A stretch of DNA of 64,000 nt, from positions 2,046,001 to 2,110,000 of the forward strand of contig NZ_CP086239.1 in the NCBI RefSeq assembly GCF_026650985.1. The letters run 5' to 3'. The notes beneath the pieces were generated by a model. The model was not told the DNA's origin, did not search any database, and saw only the letters and a program-made list of their open reading frames with translations. Positions 44,416 through 52,478 of the stretch are shown here, in pieces. The stretch comes from Clostridium estertheticum (GTDB lineage: Bacteria > Bacillota > Clostridia > Clostridiales > Clostridiaceae). The translations under genes were made by a program, and so were the position numbers. How positions within the stretch are numbered: position 1 is the first letter of the stretch; each line of letters begins with the position of its first letter.

Positions 44416-44850
44416 TCACATTACCACTTTTGAAAGGTTGCTTAATAGATTTTCTATGGCACCTGTATAATCACTTATTATCTTATTTTTAATTTTCTCA
44501 TAATCTTGCTCATCATAAATATGAGATGTAGAATTTCTTGATAATAAAATATCGTTCCAAATTTCTATATCATTAATTAATCCTTCCTTAAACGCTTGTT
44601 TATAACACCCTCTTGGATTATTTATCTCTAAACCAGATGATTTAAATATCTTAGAAAGTAACTTCCAAGTTAAGTCTTCTAGTGTTTCATACTTTTTAAT
44701 AATTGAATCTCTATACACTTCCATCGTTATATCATCTGGGTTTTTTATATTACTAAAATTATCTGTGATATTCTTTAAATGAACTAACATTCTATATGCA
44801 TAATTATATGTTAATTTTATTGATTCATCATATTTATCTAGTATTCCCAT
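44416..44850 (-). CDS. HEPN-family protein, HI0074-like nucleotidyltransferase partner
   Basis: I choose the ATG at 44850 (MGILDKYDESIKLTYN), with GGGTG about 10 bases upstream; a GTG 12 bases earlier is possible. The helical bundle (NYAYRMLVHLKNITDNF, YETLEDLTWKLLSKIFKSSGLE) ends in RNSTSHIYDEQDY, where RNSTSH is the RX4H motif shared by HEPN RNases. In this branch the HI0074-type protein forms a complex with the minimal nucleotidyltransferase encoded next door. It may be the toxin of the pair, though activity in this branch is less clear than in HepT. Confidence 0.83.
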   Translation of the reverse strand: MGILDKYDESIKLTYNYAYRMLVHLKNITDNFSNIKNPDDITMEVYRDSIIKKYETLEDLTWKLLSKIFKSSGLEINNPRGCYKQAFKEGLINDIEIWNDILLSRNSTSHIYDEQDYEKIKNKIISDYTGAIENLLSNLSKVVM

Positions 44851-44934
44851 AATATTTATCACCCTTTCTAAGTTATATATATTTATTATATTACCATATA
44901 TAATAACATTTAAAACTAAAGTTCTTCTTAATTT

Positions 44935-46287
44935 TCAAAGTATTCTTCTTCCTGTTACAAACGATGTCCTCCAATAACCACTTAAGTCGGCTATCTTTAC
45001 AAGTGTACCACTTTTTTGTGCTTCTATAAATTTGTTATTTCCAACATATATTCCCACATGCGCATTACCTATAAAAAAAACTAAGTCTCCTACTTCGAGA
45101 TTATTTATGCTAACAGAACTACCTTCTCCTACTTGCTGATAAGTTGTTCTAGGCAAAGTAACACCGATACTCTTATAAATATACTGTACAAGTCCTGAAC
45201 AATCAAAACCACTAGTTGTTGCACCACCCCATATATAAGGTATTCCAATTAATTTTTCTGCATTTGCTATTAGAGATTTTTTTTGAGAAGCTGTACTTGG
45301 TACTGGTGTTGTAACCTTTGAAGTAATTACGCATGATTTTGCAATGTATCCCCATGTGTTATTATATTTAATTTTATAATAACCATTTTCAGTTCCATAT
45401 AAACTTATATTATTTGTTGGATTAATAATACCAATAATATTATTACCTGTAGCTGCTGTTTTACGTACATTTAAATACCCTACTTTAGTACTGCCTACCC
45501 CAGTTTGGGTTGTACTAGATAATGTACTAGATGCCACCGGTATTGTAACCACTGCTGAAGTTGCAGACGTACTTACGTATGATTTTGCAATGTATCCCCA
45601 TGTGTTATTATATTTAATTTTATAATAACCATTTTCAGTTCCATATAAACTTATATTATTTGTTGGATTAATAATACCAATAATATTATTACCTGTAGCT
45701 GCTGTTTTACGTACATTTAAATACCCTACTTTAGTACTGCCTACCCCAGTTTGGGTTGTACTAGATAATGTACTAGATGCCACCGGTATTGTAACCACTG
45801 CTGAAGTTGCAGACGTACTTACGTATGATTTTGCAATGTATCCCCATGTGTTATTATATTTAATTTTATAATAACCATTTTCAGTTCCATATAAACTTAT
45901 ATTATTTGTTGGATTAATAATACCAATAATATTATTACCTGTAGCTGCTGTTTTACGTACATTTAAATACCATACTTTTGTACTGCCTACCCCAGTTTGG
46001 GTTGTACTAGCTAATTTAATTGGTGCCGTAGTAGCTTGTACTATTTTTACATATGAGCTATAAACATATCCAGTTTTCCCTTTATAGGTTACTTTATAAA
46101 AATTACCACTTTTTCCCGAAGTACTTATCTTCGTATTGATGGGGATAAAAGATAAAATTGAGGATGAAAGTGATGGTTTTTGTCTCAAGTTTAATGAACT
46201 TACATTTGTTACACCACTATCAGCAAATACACTATGAGAACTTGCTAGAGTCAATAAAATTGTTGCTAACGCTAATCTTTTTTTCAT
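44935..46287 (-). CDS. Secreted SH3b-NlpC/P60 cell-wall hydrolase with three near-identical repeats
   Basis: 450 residues. Signal peptide MKKRLALATILLTLASSHSVFA, then one divergent SH3b domain (VSSLNLRQKPSLSSSILSF), then three copies of an 82-residue SH3b block (VGSTKV-YLNVRKTAATGNN, GIINPTNNISLYGTENGYYK, YNNTWGYIAKS), and finally an NlpC/P60 domain (about 340-450: GIPYIWGGATTSGFDCSGLVQYIY with catalytic Cys, NAHVGIYVGNNKFIEAQ with catalytic His). It would cut peptidoglycan peptide bonds. SD GGAGG is good. The repeats are nearly identical in DNA, so copy number may vary. Confidence 0.92.
   Translation of the reverse strand: MKKRLALATILLTLASSHSVFADSGVTNVSSLNLRQKPSLSSSILSFIPINTKISTSGKSGNFYKVTYKGKTGYVYSSYVKIVQATTAPIKLASTTQTGVGSTKVWYLNVRKTAATGNNIIGIINPTNNISLYGTENGYYKIKYNNTWGYIAKSYVSTSATSAVVTIPVASSTLSSTTQTGVGSTKVGYLNVRKTAATGNNIIGIINPTNNISLYGTENGYYKIKYNNTWGYIAKSYVSTSATSAVVTIPVASSTLSSTTQTGVGSTKVGYLNVRKTAATGNNIIGIINPTNNISLYGTENGYYKIKYNNTWGYIAKSCVITSKVTTPVPSTASQKKSLIANAEKLIGIPYIWGGATTSGFDCSGLVQYIYKSIGVTLPRTTYQQVGEGSSVSINNLEVGDLVFFIGNAHVGIYVGNNKFIEAQKSGTLVKIADLSGYWRTSFVTGRRIL
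45335..46004 (-). repeat. Tandem 246-bp repeats within the NlpC/P60 gene
   Basis: The marker GATTTTGCAATGTATCCCC occurs at 45335, 45581 and 45827, a period of exactly 246 bases (82 codons). The last copy is slightly diverged at its upstream end (45970: ACCATACTTTTGTACTG instead of ACCCTACTTTAGTACTG). Confidence 0.88.
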
Positions 46288-46539
46288 TATTTGCCTCCAA
46301 AATTCATTTTAAATATATGTTATATTTTATAGTCCATATAAATTAATTCATTAATAAAAAGCAAAATATATATATACTTTACTATCAAATTACTACTCCC
46401 ATCATTAAAATGCACATAACAGTTTTTATAAAATACATGTTTGTGCATACCTATATTCATTTTGCTATTACTTTCTATATCGTCAAATTTTCCAATAACT
46501 TTATATATATGCATAACTTTCAAGTAACCCTACAGTTCT

Positions 46540-46610
46540 ATTTTATTTCAAGTTGCTCTTTATTTTTTAAGGAACTTACAAGAACTGTTCTCTCCTTAAT
46601 TCATCTCCTG
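46540..46610 (-). pseudogene. Fragment B of the DUF2357/PD-(D/E)XK nuclease
   Basis: TTTCAAGTTGCTCTTTATTT and ACAAGAACTGTTCTCTCC match 51018-51075 of the large nuclease gene, same strand. The gap 46288-46539 before it has no gene. Confidence 0.65.
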
Positions 46611-46740
46611 GGTCGCTGCAACAGCTTTGAAAAAGATACATTAAATTGTATATCTTTATGGACATAAAAACGAGAACCATCATTTCTGACGATTCTCTCT
46701 TATTTTACTGCTTTTAATTTTGATATTTCTTTATTAATAG

Positions 46741-46785
46741 AAGACAATGCTACAAACTTAATATTATTGTTAGAGAACATTTTAG
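46741..46785 (-). pseudogene. Fragment C of the DUF2357/PD-(D/E)XK nuclease
   Basis: AATGCTACAAACTTAATATTAT and the following ATTGTTAGA resemble 50938-50980 (GTGCTACAAACTTAATATTATG). A short and weaker match than the others. Confidence 0.45.
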
Positions 46786-46955
46786 TTTCAATAAAAACAG
46801 CAATGGTATAAATTACATTTACCATTGCCACTTTACTATATATTTTTCACTATACTCAAAAGTCTTATTTATTACAATATTCGAGAGTTAAACGGATAAA
46901 TTTTACTGCTAATTTGTTTTGAATTTTCAGTGCCAAGACTACTAAATTCCACATA

Positions 46956-47117
46956 GTTCTTCTTAAGTTCTTCTTAATATTTTTTATTACACTGCTTTAA
47001 GAAGAAGTTCTAAAGTCATACGCGCCTTAATTAGAGCCATTTACAGTGTTTATATAAACTGTTTTTTTTAAAAACACTTCTTAAGTTCTTCTTAAATACT
47101 ACTAAAGTTCTTCTTAA
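46956..47117. repeat. Cluster of GTTCTTCTTAA units
   Basis: GTTCTTCTTAA occurs at 46956-46966 and 46967-46977 (direct tandem), 47085-47095 and 47107-47117; an inverted near copy lies at 46998, a partial one at 47077, and another full copy stands at 44921-44931 behind the NlpC/P60 gene. Possibly slipped terminator or 3'-UTR sequence. Confidence 0.6.
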
Positions 47118-47120
47118 TTT

Positions 47121-47350
47121 TTAATCTATCGTCCAGCCAGGTTTATGATCTGAGCCACCATTCTTTATAGACTTATCTTTCTTAGACATTTCAGTTAGCA
47201 AATTACTAATCTTTTTTCTTTTCTGATTTTCATCTAAAATATTAGGAAGTTTATCCATTAATAGCTCATCTATATCTTTTCTACTCGTAGCGCTATATTG
47301 CTTTATAAAATCAATTGAAACATGAACTTTTTTTAATATCTTCAGATAAT
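47121..47350 (-). pseudogene. C-terminal remnant of an AlbA_2/Schlafen-type ATP-binding protein
   Basis: Minus frame YYLKILKKVHVSIDFIKQYS, ATSRKDIDELLMDKLPNILD, ENQKRKKISNLLTEMSKKDK, SIKNGGSDHKPGWTID then TAA. This resembles the winged-helix tail I know from AlbA_2-type (Schlafen-like) regulators (...SRKEIDELLMDKL...KIRNLLYEMSKKD..I.N.GS...P.W). The main domains are lost: an in-frame stop lies just before. Tentative family call. Confidence 0.5.
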
Positions 47351-47552
47351 ATATTTATATACTATTAAAGTCGTTAATACATTTTTAAGAGATGTGCCTA
47401 GTTAGACACATCCCTCCCAATCTCAATTATCCTCCATAGATTTCATGATGAAAATACATTATATTGTGATTTCTAATTTATAACTAATCACACATCGCTA
47501 CAGGTAATTCTTTTTCATTTCCTTTACAAGCCCAAAAGATTAAAAGACTATC
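47351..47552. other. Gap with a small hairpin
   Basis: GATGTG-CCTAGTTAGA-CACATC at about 47388-47409 could be a terminator for the AAA gene. Nothing else recognised. Confidence 0.35.
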
Positions 47553-48590
47553 CTACTCTTCAAAATTACCTTTGATAACTTCATCTAAAAGTTTGGAATC
47601 TGCTTCAATAATAGGATTATCTTCTAACTTTCCAAAATAATCTGCGCTTTGTGATTTAACACCCTTATCAGTTTTATATAAATTGTGATACAATACCCTA
47701 TCCGAATCTTTTCGTTTAATCTCAAAATATTTGGCAAAGTTATAACTATGGGTTGCAACAAAAATCTGAACACCATCTCTTTGTAATTCAATAAGTATAT
47801 CTACAAGAACTGGTATCAACTCTGGATTAATGTTCGACTCTGGTTCATCCCACAAAAGAATAGTTTCTTTTTCAATTAGTCCGTTTCTTATTAATCTCCA
47901 CAAAACTCCAAATTTACGAAACCCCTCAGCTTCCAATGAAAACTCTATTTTCAATCCATTTGTTTTTATTACATAAAAAGTATCATTTTCATAAATTACT
48001 TTTCCATCAATTACTTTTGAGATAATGGCTAACAATTTTTTATTCAATTCTGAGTTTTTCCTAGTTTCTGGCAATTCGCAATTTGTAATAATATCTATAT
48101 AAGTTTTATCAAATGGCATATCGTACTTGTTATTTAATGCCAAAAATCCTTTTGAATGTGACAACATTTCTTTTGGAGGAATAAAAATTGATTTTTGTTC
48201 TTTATCTGGAAATCCTATTTCATATGAACATTCCTCATCAGTATCACTAACTATTGTTTTAGAATTATTGATATTAAGTGAAACTTTACCCATAAGATAT
48301 CGTTTGTCTTCAATTAATTTAGACTCATTCGCATATACTTTTAAAATTAGTGGCTTTAAAATCTTTGTGAAAAATTCACCTTTACTTAGTCCCGCTTTAA
48401 AATAATTACTGATAATATCAATATCCGTATCTGGTTTTTTTGACATTTCACAAGTTGCATAGATTGACTTTAATAAATGTGTCTTACCTGTTCCATTTTC
48501 TCCTATAATTACATTTATCCCATTTGAAAATGCTATCTCTTCTTCTTCAAAAACCGTAAAATTTTTAAGATATACTTTAGTTATACTCAC
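47553..48590 (-). CDS. AAA-family ATPase (AAA_21/OLD-like)
   Basis: The likely start is GTG at 48590 (MSITKVYLKNFTVFEEEEIAF), placed behind AGAGGTGG; an upstream GTG at 48602 is possible. 345 residues. Walker A is IIGENGTGKTHLL, the signature region LEAEGFRKFGVLWRLIRNGLI stands before Walker B ILLWDEPESNINPELI, and VATHSYNFAKYFE is the H-loop. This is an SMC/RecF-type ATPase of the kind that acts as sensor or motor in many defence systems (for example with TOPRIM or HNH partners). No such partner is seen next to it; upstream lies only a methyltransferase-like remnant. Confidence 0.85.
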   Translation of the reverse strand: MSITKVYLKNFTVFEEEEIAFSNGINVIIGENGTGKTHLLKSIYATCEMSKKPDTDIDIISNYFKAGLSKGEFFTKILKPLILKVYANESKLIEDKRYLMGKVSLNINNSKTIVSDTDEECSYEIGFPDKEQKSIFIPPKEMLSHSKGFLALNNKYDMPFDKTYIDIITNCELPETRKNSELNKKLLAIISKVIDGKVIYENDTFYVIKTNGLKIEFSLEAEGFRKFGVLWRLIRNGLIEKETILLWDEPESNINPELIPVLVDILIELQRDGVQIFVATHSYNFAKYFEIKRKDSDRVLYHNLYKTDKGVKSQSADYFGKLEDNPIIEADSKLLDEVIKGNFEE

Positions 48591-48665
48591 AATATTCACC
48601 ACCTCTAAATTAGATATTTTATAAATTGCACTATTTTTATAATAAATAAAATTATATATGTGTAA

Positions 48666-48845
48666 CTATATTTTAGCCAATAAAACAGCTTTCAACACTT
48701 TTTCGCCTTCACCTTGAGGTACTTCAACTCCTTGGAATTTAGCATAATTTACTTTCACTGCATCATCAAGATCTATACTTATCTTTTGATTTGCTACATG
48801 TTCAATAACTTGATCATATCGAACACATTCAAGTATTTTCATTAC
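48666..48845 (-). pseudogene. C-terminal fragment, PglX-like adenine methyltransferase
   Basis: The last 58 codons read [40 protein letters not shown] and [17 protein letters not shown]. The block (Y/H)xxA..(Q/R)I.IDLDD.VKVNY.KF closely follows the end of BREX PglX and related class I methyltransferases. No methyltransferase motifs precede it; the annotated-style ATG upstream is in unrelated sequence. Identification rests on this short tail only. Confidence 0.5.
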
Positions 48846-48860
48846 TCTACCAATAATCAA

Positions 48861-48899
48861 AATTAACAGGTGGGTACCCATGTTATCCACCTGTTAATT
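48861..48899 (-). terminator. Perfect 13-bp hairpin
   Basis: AATTAACAGGTGG and CCACCTGTTAATT around a 13-base loop. The segment 48900-49093 beyond it has no gene. Confidence 0.6.
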
Positions 48900-49099
48900 C
48901 TTATATCTACTCTATATTGCACCTTGAATTCCGACTTAATCCCATATTAATTATATTACTAATTAATTAGCGTAGATTAATAATTGAAGATTAATAATCT
49001 ACATTTTCATTTGCGAATCATGTCTTCAGAAATACATATTTTTATGTATAAAGGGCCATTAAAAATTCAAGTGTTTAACTGTATTTTTTATAAACTTTA

Positions 49100-49305
49100 C
49101 CACCTGACAGCCTTTAACTTCAATTTTTCTATCTAAGTGCTCCCACTTATCAATTTTAAAACATAATAATCTTCCTCCGACTCACTAGGTATATCCTTTA
49201 TAGTATTTCTCTTCACAACTTTTATATCTATTACCTTACCATAATAAGTTATACGAGTTTCGCCTACAAACTGTCTCTTTGACTGTGCTAGCGCTACGAA
49301 TATAA
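49100..49305 (-). pseudogene. Fragment D of the DUF2357/PD-(D/E)XK nuclease
   Basis: About 205 bases that align with 50753-50957 of the large nuclease gene, same strand, at roughly 85-90% by eye (e.g. TATATCCTTTATAGTATTTC and CTGTCTCTTTGACTGTGCTAG in both). Frame is disrupted. It is the longest of the scattered pieces. Confidence 0.85.
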
Positions 49306-49384
49306 TAAAATCCTTTACTTGTTATGTATTTATGAATATATGCATGTAACTTCTGAATGAATACTTCTTATCGTATTATTTTTT

Positions 49385-49879
49385 TTAAAAATTAATTATG
49401 TCTTTGCACAATATTTCATATTTATTGAGAACTTGTTTCTTTTTAGCTTTTAGTTCTTTACCTTCACCAATAGGCCGAAATAACTTTATTCTCCTTAAAT
49501 CATTTTCCATATGTGCAATATAATAATTATTTATATCATAGTTGAAAATTTTTTTTGTTGATTTAACCCTAATAAGATATTCATCAGGTTCAACACTCAA
49601 TATCTGTAAGCTTATAAAAGGCAAATCATTTTTTAGCTTTTCATAATTTAAAGATACCTCTTTTTCGCTAAAATAGTATCTTTCAATAATAGATTTTATC
49701 CAATCGTTAGCCACATTATTATCCCTAAATTCTATTACATATTTTTCAGAAAAATATTGTAATATGAATTTATCATCAACATACTCCATACATCCTTGAT
49801 ATTCTTTTTTATCAGCTTTAATAAAAAATTGATTAAATAAAGGAATATACCTAATCCATGTTGCTACTACCTTTTCCAT
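49385..49879 (-). CDS. Hypothetical protein (164 aa)
   Basis: SD AAGGAG 8 bases before ATG. The protein is a mixed alpha/beta domain (WIRYIPLFNQFFIKADKKEY, CMEYVDDKFILQYFSEKYVIEFRD, LPFISLQILSVEPDEYLIRVKS) with a basic C-terminal helix (GEGKELKAKKKQVLNKYEIL). No family recognised. It stands alone between two fragments of the nuclease gene. Confidence 0.6.
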   Translation of the reverse strand: MEKVVATWIRYIPLFNQFFIKADKKEYQGCMEYVDDKFILQYFSEKYVIEFRDNNVANDWIKSIIERYYFSEKEVSLNYEKLKNDLPFISLQILSVEPDEYLIRVKSTKKIFNYDINNYYIAHMENDLRRIKLFRPIGEGKELKAKKKQVLNKYEILCKDIINF

Positions 49880-50033
49880 TAAAACATCTCCTTACATTTG
49901 CCATAGTTTTTTGTTTCTCCTCCACATCTGTTAGTCCTTCAACCACCCAAAGCCTTAACCACCTCATCATTCTGACAAATTTATATACTTAATGCTATTA
50001 TACCTCAATCACCTTCGTCATAAAAGTAATCCA

Positions 50034-50084
50034 TTGTACTCAACCGTAATTTCATAGTCTTTAATAAATGTCTTCATTCCTTCA
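50034..50084 (-). pseudogene. Fragment E of the DUF2357/PD-(D/E)XK nuclease
   Basis: TTGTACTC-ACC-TAATTTC and TTTAATAAATGTCTTCATTCC match 50520-50570, same strand. Confidence 0.7.
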
Positions 50085-50127
50085 AGAACAAAATTTCCCT
50101 ACGGTCGAGTATAAAAGTGATTCTCAA

Positions 50128-50290
50128 TTAAATAGTGTAGCATCTCTTTTTAATTATCATATCTGAACCACATTCAATACATAAAACAATAGGACTACCG
50201 CTCTCCATGTCAAATTCCTCAGGTGTATAACATTCAAACGCAACAAATTCAGGTACCTCTTTTTCATACCCACATTTCGAACATTTTTAA
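50128..50290 (-). pseudogene. Zinc-ribbon fragment
   Basis: Minus frame KCSKCGYEKEVPEFVAFECY, TPEEFDMESGSPIVLCIECG, SDMIIKKRCYTI, then TAA; it has two CxxC pairs (CSKC, CIEC) and an in-frame TAA directly before it. The start is lost. Family unknown. The gap 49880-50405 contains nothing else recognised. Confidence 0.4.
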
Positions 50291-50405
50291 GTACTCTGCT
50301 TTTTTTCCTGGCCTTTTACTTATCATATAATTTATCAATTTGAACTGCCAAACTTTTCTGAAATATTTGTAGTCAAGGTATTCCATATCCTTATCAACCA
50401 TTTAA

Positions 50406-52287
50406 TCATTTAATTACCAAAACATTTGATAATCTTCTTATTAAAATCTCTATTATCCTCCCCACTACACCCCTAGGTTTCCTCTCAACATCTCCCCTAC
50501 TAAAACCATACGATTTCCCATTGTACTCTACCCTGATTTCCTCATCTTTAATAAATATCTTCATTTCTTCTATAGAAAATCCCTTAATTCTACTATCCTT
50601 ATCAATACTTTCCCCTATTTCTGTTTCAGTTAAGGAACTTATCCTCCTAAGCTCTTGCCATAGTCTATATTCTTCCTTAGATTTTATACAAAGCTCCGTT
50701 ACTATCACCGCATTATGAAGTAAATACTCCGTAGTATAAATCAAACTTCGAACCTGATATCCTTTTACTTCAATTTTTCTATAGAGCTTGTCCCATGCCT
50801 CAATTTTAAAAACATAATAATCTTCCTCAGAATCACTAGGTATATCCTTTATAGTATTTCTCTTTACAACTTTTATATCTACTACCTTGCCATAATAAGT
50901 TATCCCAGCTTCACCTGCAAACTGCCTCTTTGACTGTGCTAGTGCTACAAACTTAATATTATGCTCTGCTAGATTAATATTTCTGCATTTAGTGTGATAA
51001 AACTTACCTTTTAGATTTATTTCAAGTTGCTCTTTATTTCTCAGCGACCCTACAAGAACCGTTCTATCGTTAAAGTATTCATCTTTTATATAGCCCTCTC
51101 GTCCTATAGGCTCAAGTGATCTTTCAAAGGTTGAATATGAGGATTCATTTATTAGCTTATCTAAAAACTCTTCCATAAGTCCTGTAGTTGATGGAAGAAA
51201 AGGAATACCACCTATATTTACTTCTTCTATACTCTTATAAAAGTCATGATTTTTGTATGCCTCTTCATCCTTATATGGGAACAATACAAATGCTCCAAAA
51301 ACGCAATTGTTATAGACCCCTGTTTTATTGTTTTTATATACTATGGGCATCTCTGTACCTGTGCATGGTATTTATATCCTCTTCCTTAGGTCCAATGCCA
51401 CCATAACTTTTCTGGTATTCTATTGATGTATCAATCTTATACTTTGCGTCAAAGACAAACTCATAAGCCTTGTCGCTACCAAGCTTATTTATAGATAACA
51501 TATTATCAGGCTTTTGCGTTACTGTTTTACTGCCTTCAGTTCTAGACCCTATGTTACTAACCTTTCGTGATTTAATTGCATTGTAACTTACCTTGAAAGT
51601 TTCTTTAGTATTGGGATTTTCATATACTAATGTAGATGTTACGCCTTTTTTAAGTGATACAAATATTCCACCTCTATTAATAGTTATAAAGTCTGTACTT
51701 ATTAGCTTATATCTCTTTCTAAGTAGCGAATTTATCTTAATAAAACACCAATACTCATATAATAAACTAAGTTCTTTCATTGATAATGAAAATATATTAC
51801 TATTGATACTTAGTCCCTTTTGCAGCATTAGATAGTATTTGTATATCTCCCTATATCCACTTGCCATATTGAAAACTAAGGACATAGATGTATTCCTATA
51901 ATCACTCCCTACATCCTTTAAAAATGAGGTTTTTAGTTTGTTGTTTATTGCTTTCTTCATGGTGTTTAACTTATTTATAATATCCTCATTCTTTTTCCAA
52001 GGTGTTGATGTATAAGTTCTTATAAAACTATCTATCTTATGAATTATAGTTATTATCATAAACTTTAGAAATCTATTTTCCTTAGTGTCGAGTGTTACCT
52101 TTTTAGTTACCTGTAAAGCCTGAGTTGGAATGTTTCTACCATCTATATATTCTAATAAATGAGGCCTTTTCTCAAGCCACTTTATAGTATCCATACTTGT
52201 GTTTTTTAAGCTTTGGTATTTACATACCCTCCTATCTTTTATCAGCTCATGATGAGGTTTTGATAAAACTATATTAATAGCTTTCAT
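50406..52287 (-). pseudogene. DUF2357 / PD-(D/E)XK (PF04411-type) nuclease with a one-base frameshift
   Basis: Two overlapping frames make one protein of about 627 residues. The first (52287-51334) holds the DUF2357 region and the start of the nuclease core (LLYEYWCFIKINSLL, KPDNMLSIN, YEFVFDAKYKID, INTMHRYRDA); the second (from 51350) continues with VYKNNKTGVYNNCVFGAFVLFPYKDEE and VNIGGIPFLPST, the rest of the core, and a C-terminal region to 50406. Removing one base from the GGG at 51345-51347 joins MHRYRDA to IVYKN in frame. The protein type is related to restriction systems that pair with an McrB-like GTPase; none is present. It may be a real mutation or a sequencing error. Confidence 0.82.
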
Positions 52288-52478
52288 TAAATTTTCATAA
52301 ATATAATTTAGTATGCTATAAAATTCAGTGTAGCTATTAGATCTTTTGTTATTTATCTTGAAGTTCAGATTATAAAACGAGTAATGCCATTTGAAAAATT
52401 CGCAGACCTATATTGTAACAAAATGTAATATTGACTCAAAGTAATCAGGTATGGAAGACAACCGATAATGATTTCATT
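52288..52478. other. Leader-distal flank of the CRISPR array
   Basis: About 190 AT-rich bases. Just before the first repeat the end AAGTAAT of a repeat recurs at 52439-52445, 33 bases from it, a possible decayed repeat. No gene. Confidence 0.4.

Noticed and set aside
52409-52445. A decayed extra repeat before the first CRISPR repeat
   Set aside because: Only the final AAGTAAT matches clearly; the rest is at chance level, so it is mentioned but not counted.
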